This document shows positions 50,171 to 58,308 of a stretch of 64,000 nucleotides of DNA, piece by piece. Every line of letters begins with the position of its first letter. Position 1 is the stretch's first letter. A program made the position numbers and the translations under genes. The notes under the pieces were generated by a model that did not search any database, was not told the DNA's origin, and saw only the letters and a program-made list of their open reading frames with translations. The stretch is from positions 1 through 64,000 of the forward strand of contig NZ_SCKT01000003.1 of NCBI RefSeq assembly GCF_014155765.1. Direction: 5' to 3'. Origin of the DNA: Pantoea dispersa. Its GTDB lineage: Bacteria > Pseudomonadota > Gammaproteobacteria > Enterobacterales > Enterobacteriaceae.

Positions 50171-51313
50171 CTAATTAAAACCATGCTTTTCTAGAGCTGC
50201 ATAGAATTCCTGAATACATTTTAAACCGTAGTCCTGAGATATTGTTTTAGCAAAGAAGATCTTTCCTTTTATATGTTCTAACATTCCATAAACACTATTA
50301 AAACCTCGAAATCTTGCATGGGCAACTGGTCCAAACTCGCTTAAAGCATATAAGTGTGAATCAATCGACTTCTTAAATTCTTTTGATAAATGAGGAATAT
50401 GCTTATCTACATTCAATCCCAAAACGATTTTTTTTGCACCTGGTGGGGATACTTTGATTTTTGTTTTATTTAAGGAGTATCCTTTTTTTCGTAAGTAATC
50501 AACGACACGGCCAATGATTTTACTAATATCAGATCTATTCATGTCTTTTTTTGGAAAAGATATGAATAGATCATCAGCATAGCGTGTATATAGGCCACCA
50601 TGACTTTGTACTAGCTTAAAAATTATTTTATCCAGCTCGAAAAAAACCATATTAGAAAGCATAGGGCTTGTTGGAGCACCTTGAGGCAATCTCCCAATAT
50701 ATTTTATATTATCCCTAGAATAAGCAAGCTCTCTGTTTTTTCGCTTGTACAATACCCACTTACTATGGTTTTTAGTCAGGAATGTAGGTTGATAAGTACA
50801 AATTCGAGCTAAAGCAAAAGAAACAATGGGAGAATACCCTATTAATATAAATTGTTCATATACACTCCGTTCAGAGGTCATGTCAAAAAAATTTTCAACG
50901 TCTAATTTTACAAGCCACTGAGATGAGCAATGAACCATAGCACAACTATAAATAGATGAATTTTTATGATAAGAATAACAGCAAGGATGTGGTTTAAGAT
51001 TTCTCAAAATATAATAATTGATCCATCTTTGTAACTGTTTTAAATCTTCTTTGGGAGCGCTAATGAAGCGACTTCCACCTGATTTTTTCTCAACTGTATA
51101 ATGTTCATATTCATTTTTTCTTCTAAGAATAATATCGTCTAAATAAACTTTATCGACTGAAGAAAGTTTAACCAGATGTTGCAAGTTATGAATATATACA
51201 ACATCATTGATAAGAAACTTAGCTGCTTTTGCCATTGTAGCGCTTAGCACAGCGGGGATTCTTTTGGCTTTGATTCCTCCTAAGTAATATAGGTGAGACG
51301 GAACAATGGTCAT
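50171..51313 (-). CDS. Retron-type reverse transcriptase
   Basis: A 380-residue RT. Palm motifs: KLDVENFFDM with Asp138, GRLPQGAPTSPMLSN at 207-221 and RYADDLFIS with the catalytic YADD at 245-248. Also the N-terminal VEKKSGGSRFISAPKEDLKQLQRWI region shared by retron and group-II RTs, and a C-terminal thumb (HARFRGFNSVYGMLEHIKGK). No maturase or integrase domain, so not a group II intron. It follows a structured RNA segment and a PRTase gene: the retron tripartite layout. TAAGG precedes the ATG. Confidence 0.92.
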   Translation of the reverse strand: MTIVPSHLYYLGGIKAKRIPAVLSATMAKAAKFLINDVVYIHNLQHLVKLSSVDKVYLDDIILRRKNEYEHYTVEKKSGGSRFISAPKEDLKQLQRWINYYILRNLKPHPCCYSYHKNSSIYSCAMVHCSSQWLVKLDVENFFDMTSERSVYEQFILIGYSPIVSFALARICTYQPTFLTKNHSKWVLYKRKNRELAYSRDNIKYIGRLPQGAPTSPMLSNMVFFELDKIIFKLVQSHGGLYTRYADDLFISFPKKDMNRSDISKIIGRVVDYLRKKGYSLNKTKIKVSPPGAKKIVLGLNVDKHIPHLSKEFKKSIDSHLYALSEFGPVAHARFRGFNSVYGMLEHIKGKIFFAKTISQDYGLKCIQEFYAALEKHGFN

Positions 51314-51330
51314 ATGGCTACCTTAAATGT

Positions 51331-51525
51331 TCGCGGATTTACCCCTTCAGCAAAGACGGACGAGGTTACGAGCCGGGGTTGCTGAAGGGGTCAATTGCGC
51401 ATGTAAGCGAATCATTTTCCACAATTGATGCAAATTACATCAACTGAGGGCATAACCCTCACGGTTAAAACATCACCGTCTGATCCTCGTAAACGAGGGT
51501 CGATTGTAAACCAACCGACTAACAC
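51331..51525 (-). ncRNA. Candidate retron msr-msd ncRNA
   Basis: Reading the minus strand 5' to 3', short hairpins occur in series: CCTCG-TTTA-CGAGG (51485-51498), ACGGT...ACCGT (51461-51479), GAGGG-TTATG-CCCTC (51446-51460) and TTGATG...CATCAA (51425-51443). Then comes a 13-bp perfect stem, ACCCCTTCAGCAA with TTGCTGAAGGGGT (51341-51391), with a 25-nt loop. Short msr hairpins followed by one long msd hairpin directly before the RT fit retron ncRNAs. GGTTTAC near 51510 can pair with GTAAATCC near 51335, a possible a1/a2 end duplex. Exact ends are uncertain. Confidence 0.6.
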
Positions 51526-51547
51526 TAGCGCATAGACCAGAGTCCGT

Positions 51548-52723
51548 TCACCTTTTACGAGGATAATAAAAATCTGGGTTTATTGCAATGATTTTAAAGC
51601 CTTTTGTTTTTGAACCTATTTCTACTTCTACACGGCCTATACCAGTAATTTCATATTCATGATTCCGGTAATGAACCCAGCCAGCAGTATTTAGATTCTT
51701 TAAAATAAGTTTTAATTCATATTGTGGAAAACCAGAAATTTTACTTAGTTGTTTTAGGCTTAACGATTCTACTTCCAAAAGCTTAAGAATTGATTTTATT
51801 TTTAAGAGCTTAGGTTGTATTTTGATTTTTTCTTCAATTTCGTGTGTGAAATCCGTAGGAATGTATCGTCTCGGAAATAATGCATCCCATCTACTGGCTG
51901 GAGTAATACCATTGGTTTTTGGTTTATACTTAATAACAGTACGGTGGAGTATAGATGGGATGTTATTGGGGGCTGAATGGGTAAATATAACTCGTACGGC
52001 ACTACCTTTATACCCTAGAGGGTGTTTTTCTTTATTATGGGCATATGCATGACAAAGGGTAGTTATTTCTTTGTGATTAGCAAGTTCATCTATTATTGGG
52101 GCGGAATACAGCACATTTAGGCTTAGCCCCTTTTTATTTGAAATATATTTCTCAATTACAGATTGGCCAGTATGTGTTGCCATATATGCTAATATTTCTA
52201 TCTCAAGTGTTCCAAACGATAATCGACTCTTAATTGTAGGGTGATTATAAACTCTTTCAATAAATTCTTTAGTTCTATCCCCAGAACCAATTAGATCATC
52301 TATTAATATCAATTTTCTAACATTTAAAATGCGCATTTCATCTAGTGAGATGGATGCTGACACCCTTCTGCCAGATATATTTGTTTGGGGTAAAGGGAAG
52401 TATTGATTATTTCTCCTATTGAGCTGCGTGTAGAGATTACTAATAAATGCTTCGCTTCCAAGTGGCTCCAATGAAACTTGTACTACTGGTGGTATTGATT
52501 TATTTAACAAATCATACACATTTTCATTGGGGGAAAGCTCTCTAATCGGCAAAATTGAAACCACATTTACGCCTATATTTTGAGCAAGTTCCTCTTTCAA
52601 ATCATTAATTACAGTGGATGTTTTTATATAAATGAGGCTATCTAATAGCGATTTGGCAATATTTCTATGCGGCTTAGAAAATTGCTTTAACCAACGTTGT
52701 ACTGCCTGTGTATTTGAAATCAT
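51548..52723 (-). CDS. Retron-associated phosphoribosyltransferase-like protein with winged helix
   Basis: A 391-residue protein. The PRPP-loop motif LILIDDLIGSGDR lies at 138-150 (Asp142-Asp143), the hallmark of type I phosphoribosyltransferases. The C-terminal 90 residues hold a winged helix (ESLSLKQLSKISGFPQYELKLILKNLNTAGWVHYRNHEYEITGIGR). PRTase-wHTH proteins are one class of retron effector/accessory proteins (type III in the Mestre classification, as recalled). It precedes the ncRNA and RT on the same strand. Confidence 0.78.
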   Translation of the reverse strand: MISNTQAVQRWLKQFSKPHRNIAKSLLDSLIYIKTSTVINDLKEELAQNIGVNVVSILPIRELSPNENVYDLLNKSIPPVVQVSLEPLGSEAFISNLYTQLNRRNNQYFPLPQTNISGRRVSASISLDEMRILNVRKLILIDDLIGSGDRTKEFIERVYNHPTIKSRLSFGTLEIEILAYMATHTGQSVIEKYISNKKGLSLNVLYSAPIIDELANHKEITTLCHAYAHNKEKHPLGYKGSAVRVIFTHSAPNNIPSILHRTVIKYKPKTNGITPASRWDALFPRRYIPTDFTHEIEEKIKIQPKLLKIKSILKLLEVESLSLKQLSKISGFPQYELKLILKNLNTAGWVHYRNHEYEITGIGRVEVEIGSKTKGFKIIAINPDFYYPRKR

Positions 52724-53231
52724 TTTTCTGTTAGCACCTGACAGTTTATAGTTGTGTTTATTGCATTATACTTGAATGTTATAGAATTTTCTACATAGTT
52801 GAGAACCATAACTACTTATTGCTTCATGCTCGCACAACTTATAAGCTGATTTCTAGTATGACTATGATGTCTAGCATAATCCTACAAATGATTATATTTA
52901 TCTAGCGATATCATTTTTCTACCCGAACGGATGTGTTTTTTGCTGCGATTTCTTAGTGTCACCAATAAGATATCTTAAGGTTTTACTTTATAATTAAGCT
53001 ATTGAGTCTTGATAAGAAATGCACATTAGCTCTATTATCGGATTCAGTGTTATCAGTGGTAATATATTTAAGATCTTAGGGTGGTTTATACCTAATAATA
53101 TCTTGTAATGTGTGCTGGTGTATGTTTTTGTCTTTATGAGATGGTTTTGGCACTGAATTACCCGAGTGATAAGTTTTAGTGGTTATTAATTGGCTGTATA
53201 TTTAAAATACAAATTAAAATTAATGGTGTAA
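52724..53231. other. AT-rich promoter region upstream of the retron
   Basis: 500 bp without a gene. On the minus strand TATAAT (52765-52770) lies about 42 nt before the PRTase start and is a plausible -10, with only weak -35 candidates. The remainder is AT-rich and featureless by eye. Confidence 0.5.
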
Positions 53232-54374
53232 TTATTCATGATCTTCTAAATTAAATCTTACTACATAAGCACATGGGGTAATCTCACTGTTTGAATAGAG
53301 TTCTTTGGCATGCTTAACTAAAATATCGCACGGCATTCCATTCTTACCATAGATAACAAGGTAAAAGTAATAATCCTTGCTGTATTCTTTTTTAATGGAA
53401 ATAGCACGTTCATTTTCGGAAAGAAAGAATCGATAGTATTCTTCTTTTTTTTCTCGGCCAACTGATTTAACCTCTATGTACCTCTCATGTCCCGGTGCAT
53501 TGAACGAAAGGTAGTCATATCCATAAGATGGAATATCACGGCGATCCTCTATCTTTTTTACCAGTTCTTCATATCCAATACCAACCAATCTTTTTCTTTC
53601 CCATTCGATGGCATACTCTTCGCTTAACTTTCCAATTATATCTCTGTTTATATTGATGTCCTCAAAATTAACAGGGCGTCTAGATTTTTTTCGAGGTTTT
53701 TGTATGGTGCATAAAGAATTTGTAGATAGGTTTCCACGTATGAACTTACTATAAAGAAATGACATGAACTTAGGATTGGTCCAGTTCTTTGTGATTTTAT
53801 TCTCCATTTTTTTCTCGATTAACAAGTGCTGATACTCGCTAATATAGAGTTGCCCCTGAATCCCCATTCCTAATGCAATTTGCTTAAGGTGTTCGGCGCT
53901 ACATATGTTTAAGTAACTGGATGGAAAATAGAGACTTAATATTTTAGCCTTGAACATTTGAGATAGAGGATTTTCATCTATATCGCGATATTTTTTGGAT
54001 TTTCCTGCCTGAATGAGTTTTAAGAGAGCACTCTTTACTCCATCAAAAGCTTCTTTTTTCGTATTTCCAAATTTTTTAGTATAACGATATCTGGTCGTTG
54101 GATCAGATTTAGTTTTACCGTAGTAAATACCAAACTTATTCGCTGTCGCACCTTGTATATTTGCCCAAGCTTTTGTCTTTGCTTCGACACACGCACAAAA
54201 TGAAGCAGTACCTTTACCAATAACATATTCATCGATAGTGATATTTTGAAGTTCTTTTAGTGGGTAAGACAGTAAAAAATGTCCACGAGCACTTAGCGCT
54301 TTGTCCTCACTCGTTGTATCAAATGTCTTTGAAAAAGTTCGGAGTTCATCATCGTAAGTAGATGCTACGTTCAT
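53232..54374 (-). CDS. DUF3883 nuclease-like protein with McrB-N-like domain
   Basis: A 380-residue protein. The N-terminal part (GHFLLSYPLKELQNITIDEYVIGKGTASFCACVE ... NKFGIYYGK, residues 31-87) resembles the N-terminal module found before McrB-type GTPases in type IV restriction. The C-terminus is a DUF3883 domain: GYDYLSF 285-291, IEVKS 300-304, FLSENE 317-322, YYFYLVIYG. Asp287...Glu301-x-Lys303 forms a PD-(D/E)xK pattern. A stand-alone modified-DNA-sensing nuclease is the working idea. No partner gene is adjacent, other than the retron and integrase. Confidence 0.72.
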   Translation of the reverse strand: MNVASTYDDELRTFSKTFDTTSEDKALSARGHFLLSYPLKELQNITIDEYVIGKGTASFCACVEAKTKAWANIQGATANKFGIYYGKTKSDPTTRYRYTKKFGNTKKEAFDGVKSALLKLIQAGKSKKYRDIDENPLSQMFKAKILSLYFPSSYLNICSAEHLKQIALGMGIQGQLYISEYQHLLIEKKMENKITKNWTNPKFMSFLYSKFIRGNLSTNSLCTIQKPRKKSRRPVNFEDININRDIIGKLSEEYAIEWERKRLVGIGYEELVKKIEDRRDIPSYGYDYLSFNAPGHERYIEVKSVGREKKEEYYRFFLSENERAISIKKEYSKDYYFYLVIYGKNGMPCDILVKHAKELYSNSEITPCAYVVRFNLEDHE

Positions 54375-54513
54375 ATTGAGTCCTTAGTTTAATTGTTTAT
54401 GTTAATGTGTTATCTATGTGCTAAGAAGGGAGATGTCAGTTTTTGGACTATCCCCATAATTAAGTAAGGTTTCATAGGTTTTAGTGGGCGTGTTAGGTCT
54501 TAGGAAATTCACA

Positions 54514-55755
54514 TCAACCAACTAACCGCATTTCTTTCATCCCGCCGTCAATCATACTTCCACGTTCTGCCGCCATCACGAAATCTGCCCACCACTGCAT
54601 CATAGGACGACGTTGCTCAAGGTAATCACTGCGGTTATAAGCACGACGTACCTCATTCTTGTCTACATGAGCCAGTGCTGCTTCAATGACATCAGGCGGA
54701 AATCCTTCCTCATTGAGTGCCGTACTAGCGATAGAACGTAAACCGTGTGATACGAGTACGCCTCCTAAGCCAGCACGCTTGAGTGCTGCATTCACTGTTT
54801 GGCTGTTCATTGGCTGGGTTGGTTTGATGCGACTGGGAAAGATAAATTCTCGACCACCGCTAAGAGACTTCATCATTTCCAGAATAGCTAGAGCCCCATC
54901 AGATAATGGAACCGTATGATCTCGGTTCATTTTCATTCGAGCCGCAGGAATTCTCCATTCGTTGGCATCAAAATCGATCTCATCCCATCGAGCTTCAGCG
55001 GCTTCTGCAGGGCGAGTGATGGTTAGAAGCTGCCACATAAACAGGCATCGCGTGGGCAAACTTATACTTGCTGTACGCATCGTTTGCATTAATTGTGGTA
55101 GCTGATCCGGGCGGATACTTGGCATGTTTTTCTTTTGCGGTTTCTCGAATGCTTTCCCGATGTTTACGCTGGGAACCGCATCAATCAGACCTGTGTTCTG
55201 CGCATAAATCATGACTTCGTTAATACGCTGACAAAGGCGTCGGACTGTCTCTAATGCGCCTCTGGCCTGAACCGGCTGAACTGCTTTAACCAGAGTATGA
55301 GCCTTAATCTCAGTGACACTGATATCACCGATTGCTGGAAAAACATCTCTCTCAAGTGAGCGCCAGATATCGTCAGCATAGTCCTCTGTTACGCTGGCTT
55401 TCTTCACATTCCACTAACGCTCGGCAACTAACAGGAAAGTGTTGGTTATGGCCTCTTGAGAATTTCTTACCTGTTCTTTCTGATGTTCCTGCGGATCAAT
55501 GTCTTTCGCCAGTAAAACTCGAGATTCAGCTCTGAGTTTACGCGCATCAGAAAGTGAGACGGCAGGGTAGGCACCGAAGCTCTGTTTGGTTCGCTGCTTG
55601 GTCAGAGGGCGATAGTAACGGAACTGCCAGAGCTTACTACCGCTGGCCTTGATTAGCAGAGTAAGCCCGTCGCCGTCATATAGCTGGTAATCGGCATCTT
55701 TAGGTTTGGCGGCTTTGATTTCCGTATCGGTTAACGGCTTAGTTTTTCTTGCCAT
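54514..55755 (-). pseudogene. P4-type tyrosine integrase, interrupted by one amber codon
   Basis: The frame encodes about 413 residues of a P4/CP4-57-type integrase from MARKTKPLTDTEIKAAKPKDADY to the C-terminus, but has an in-frame TAG at 55414-55416 (residue about 114). It sits in LLVAER-TAG-WNVKKASVTEDY; relatives have Trp-Trp there, so a TGG to TAG change explains it. Catalytic residues are intact downstream: Arg in TITRPAEAAEARW, HGLR in SHGLRSIAST, and His/Tyr in LAHVDKNEVRRAYNRSDYLEQR. The frame is continuous on both sides, so this is not a frameshift. Confidence 0.9.
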
Positions 55756-55875
55756 GGGGAGTCTCCATGCTTTTAGGCCCAACGAAAACAATAGAGCTTT
55801 TCGTTGGGCCTATCAATGGGCCTAAAAGGTTCGGATTTAATTAGTTCTCTTCGGACTTCGCGGGACAAATTGAGG

Positions 55876-55914
55876 GCACAAAAAAGCCCGCAGGGCTTGC
55901 GCCGTGCGGGCTCT
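55876..55914 (-). terminator. ssrA-distal intrinsic terminator carried on the island flank
   Basis: On the minus strand AGCCCGCACGGCGC-AAG-CCCTGCGGGCT is followed by TTTTTTG. It ends the tmRNA precursor. The same hairpin follows ssrA in E. coli K-12 beside CP4-57, so it is probably element-derived sequence that restores termination. Confidence 0.82.
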
Positions 55915-55958
55915 TAGGACTTCATCGGATGACTCTGGTAATCACCGATGGAGAATTT

Positions 55959-55983
55959 TGGTGGAGCTGGCGGGAGTTGAACC
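55959..55983 (-). other. Attachment site in the ssrA 3' end
   Basis: The last bases of tmRNA (T-arm and acceptor stem, ending CCACCA at 55959) form the junction between chromosome and island. Integrases of the P4/CP4-57 type target this sequence. The integrase gene begins about 200 bp away. A diverged direct copy lies at 40782-40806. Confidence 0.75.
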
Positions 55984-56322
55984 CGCGTCCGAAATTCCTA
56001 CATCCTCGGTACTACATGCTTAGTCTGGTCTTTACATTCGCTTGCCAGCTGCGGACAGACACGCCACTAACAAACTAGCCTGATTAGTTTTAACGCTTCA
56101 ACCCCAGGCAGGGCATCCACGCGATCTCTTTTAGGTTTGACCTCTCTTGATCCCCGTCCTAAGAGCGGAGGCTAGGGAGAGAGGGCTCTAAGCAGGTTAT
56201 TAAGCTGCTAAAGCGTAGTTTTCGTCGTTTGCGACTATTTTTTGCGGTTTTTTAGCGAGGCCTACCGCACCTCGGCATGCACCTTGGGTTTCGCGAATCC
56301 CGTCGAATCCAGAATCAGCCCC
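55959..56322 (-). ncRNA. ssrA: tmRNA (transfer-messenger RNA)
   Basis: A 364-nt RNA beginning GGGGCTGATTCTGG and ending GCCAGCTCCACCA, almost identical to E. coli tmRNA. The tag reading frame at 56200-56232 encodes ANDENYALAA followed by TAA. It frees stalled ribosomes together with SmpB, encoded just upstream. The 3' end is regenerated across the island junction, so function is expected to be intact. Confidence 0.97.
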
Positions 56323-56365
56323 AAGACTTCTTACTCTAGCAAAAAATTATAAAAGATTCCAGTGG

Positions 56366-56848
56366 TTAACGGCTGGCATTCTTCATAATTCGTGCTTTAT
56401 CCATCTTCCACTCGCGATCTTTGATGTCCGCGCGCTTGTCGTGTTCTTTCTTACCGCGTGCCACGCCAATCTTCAGCTTGGCCCAGGCGTTTTTCCAGTA
56501 CAGCGACAGCGCGACCACGGTGTAACCTTCGCGATTAACACGGCCGTACAGGGAATCCAGTTCACGCTGGTTCAACAGCAGCTTGCGGTTGCGCGTGGGA
56601 TCGCACACCACGTGGCTTGATGCCACCGCCAGCGGCTGAAAAGTGGAACCGAACAGATAGGCTTCGCCATCGCGCAGCAAAATATAGCTGTCGCTGATGT
56701 TGGCTTTACCGGCGCGCAGTGATTTGACTTCCCATCCTTGCAACGCCATGCCGGCCTCGAACTCTTCTTCAATGAAGTATTCATGGCGAGCGCGTTTGTT
56801 GAGGGCAATAGTGGCTGAACCGGGTTTGTGAGCTTTTTTCTTTGTCAT
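56366..56848 (-). CDS. smpB: tmRNA-binding protein SmpB
   Basis: A 160-residue protein, the same length as E. coli SmpB. The beta-barrel region [41 protein letters not shown] and the basic C-terminal tail ([24 protein letters not shown]) that enters the mRNA channel are conserved. It delivers tmRNA to stalled ribosomes. It lies 43 bp upstream of ssrA; no strong Shine-Dalgarno is visible. Confidence 0.97.
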   Translation of the reverse strand: MTKKKAHKPGSATIALNKRARHEYFIEEEFEAGMALQGWEVKSLRAGKANISDSYILLRDGEAYLFGSTFQPLAVASSHVVCDPTRNRKLLLNQRELDSLYGRVNREGYTVVALSLYWKNAWAKLKIGVARGKKEHDKRADIKDREWKMDKARIMKNASR

Positions 56849-57007
56849 AGTGCGGCGTAGTCTACATCACTCAGTCTGTGGGCGCATCCCCTGTCCTGCG
56901 GGGCGGTAAAAAACACACTATTTTAGCACAGCTGGCAAAGGCGTGAATTTTTGTTTAGTAGCTTAAAATGGTATAATTCAACGGTTTTGTGACCAACAGG
57001 AACCATT

Positions 57008-57442
57008 ATGGCCCAGATTAGCCGTTCAGCGCTGGTCCCGTATAGCGCTGAGCAGATGTACCGGCTCGTGAATGATGTGGATGCTTATCCTGAATTTCTT
57101 CCGGGCTGTACCGGCAGCCGCGTGCTGGATAACAGCGGTAACCAGATGACCGCCGCGGTGGATGTCTCCAAAGCCGGCATCAGTAAAACCTTTACCACGC
57201 GTAACACCCTGACCGATAACCAGAGCATTCATATGCAGCTGGTCGATGGGCCGTTCCGCAAGCTGACCGGTGGCTGGAAATTTATCTCGCTCGGCGACGA
57301 TGCCTGCAAGGTTGAGCTTAGCCTCGACTTTGAATTCACCAACATGCTGGTCGAGATGGCGTTTGGCCGCATCTTCAAAGAGCTGGCCAACAGCATGGTT
57401 CAGGCGTTTACCCAGCGCGCCAAAGAGGTTTACCGTGGCTGA
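57008..57442 (+). CDS. ratA: START-domain protein RatA (PasT)
   Basis: A 144-residue polyketide cyclase/START-like protein ([34 protein letters not shown]). E. coli RatA/PasT is reported to inhibit 70S ribosome association when overproduced. Other work links it to respiration/coenzyme Q, like mitochondrial Coq10. TATAAT (56972-56977) is a likely -10. Divergent from smpB and overlaps ratB by 8 bp. Confidence 0.93.
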   Translation: MAQISRSALVPYSAEQMYRLVNDVDAYPEFLPGCTGSRVLDNSGNQMTAAVDVSKAGISKTFTTRNTLTDNQSIHMQLVDGPFRKLTGGWKFISLGDDACKVELSLDFEFTNMLVEMAFGRIFKELANSMVQAFTQRAKEVYRG

Positions 57443-57725
57443 TATCAGCGTTGAAGTGGTGTATGCGCTACCGGATAAACAGTATCTGCGTGAGGTTAGC
57501 CTGGAAGAGGGCGCGACGGTTGAGCAGGCGATTCAGGCATCCGGACTGCTGACGCTGCGCAAAGATATCGACCTGAGCAGCAACAAAGTCGGCATTTTCA
57601 GCCGTCCGGTCAAGCTGAGCGATACGCTGCAGGATGGCGATCGGGTAGAGATTTATCGCCCGCTGCTTGCTGATCCAAAAGAGATGCGCCGGCAGCGGGC
57701 AGAGCGGGCGGCAACGAAAAAGTAA
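57435..57725 (+). CDS. ratB: RnfH family ubiquitin-like protein RatB
   Basis: A 96-residue beta-grasp protein (RnfH family, UPF0125), equal in length to E. coli RatB/Pas[33 protein letters not shown] and [28 protein letters not shown] are diagnostic. It begins with GTG at 57435, inside the ratA stop region, preceded by AAAGAGG, so translation is coupled to ratA. The toxin-antitoxin label given to this pair in E. coli is disputed. Confidence 0.92.
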   Translation: MADISVEVVYALPDKQYLREVSLEEGATVEQAIQASGLLTLRKDIDLSSNKVGIFSRPVKLSDTLQDGDRVEIYRPLLADPKEMRRQRAERAATKK

Positions 57726-57738
57726 GTGTACAGGCACT

Positions 57739-57764
57739 AAAAAAGGCGCTCAGGCGCCTTTTTT
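57739..57764. terminator. Bidirectional terminator between ratB and bamE
   Basis: AAAAAAGGCGC-TCA-GGCGCCTTTTTT: a near-symmetric hairpin with A and T tracts, placed between convergent genes. Confidence 0.9.
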
Positions 57765-57776
57765 GTTGCGGCTCAC

Positions 57777-58124
57777 TCAGTCTTCAGTGCCGGTGAGGCG
57801 CGGTTTGTTATCGATGTTCGTCAGCGTACCGTTGCTGTCAAAGGTCAGCGTCAGCGTCTGCTGCTTCACGCTCTCATGACCTGGCTCCTGACGGAACACG
57901 TAATACCACACGTTGCTGCCAAACGGGTCGTGCATCATCGGCGTACCGAGCGTGTAAGCAACCTGCTGCTGCGTCATGCCGGTGTGAATCTTCGAAACGT
58001 CGTTGGCGACCAGGTAATTCCCCTGATTGATATCCGGACGATACACAACGCGCTCAAGGGTGGAACATCCGGCGGTCATCATCAACATTACCACTGCCGC
58101 GGCAGTCAGCGTTTTACAGCGCAT
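57777..58124 (-). CDS. bamE: Outer-membrane assembly lipoprotein BamE
   Basis: A 115-residue lipoprotein (E. coli 113): signal peptide with lipobox MTAGC (Cys20), then [42 protein letters not shown], the SmpA/OmlA core. It is part of the Bam complex that inserts beta-barrel proteins in the outer membrane. Own transcript; upstream recN ends about 185 bp away. Confidence 0.96.
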   Translation of the reverse strand: MRCKTLTAAAVVMLMMTAGCSTLERVVYRPDINQGNYLVANDVSKIHTGMTQQQVAYTLGTPMMHDPFGSNVWYYVFRQEPGHESVKQQTLTLTFDSNGTLTNIDNKPRLTGTED

Positions 58125-58308
58125 CTATACATTCCTTTTCTGGGGCCAAACGCCTTTCATCAGGCAGTTTTGTTGCCATCAAATTCTGAACTCTGCATAC
58201 GGCAGGCTTTATTATGGCGATATGACTGCCGATGATAATAAACCTTTGAGCTATTGGAAACCTCTACAGAGCAAGCATATGACCACCAGGCCGCAAAAAA
58301 GTGCGGTG

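Noticed and set aside
50171-51313. Group II intron reverse transcriptase
   Set aside because: No maturase (domain X) or HNH extension, and the flanking RNA lacks a recognisable domain V; the PRTase partner and hairpin series fit a retron.
51314-51547. CRISPR or repeat array in the hairpin-rich gap
   Set aside because: Stems differ from each other in sequence and spacing; there are no repeated units with unique spacers. No CRISPR array was seen anywhere in the window.
54514-55755. Integrase as two separate genes or a frameshift
   Set aside because: The reading frame is identical on both sides of the stop; the only defect is one TAG codon.
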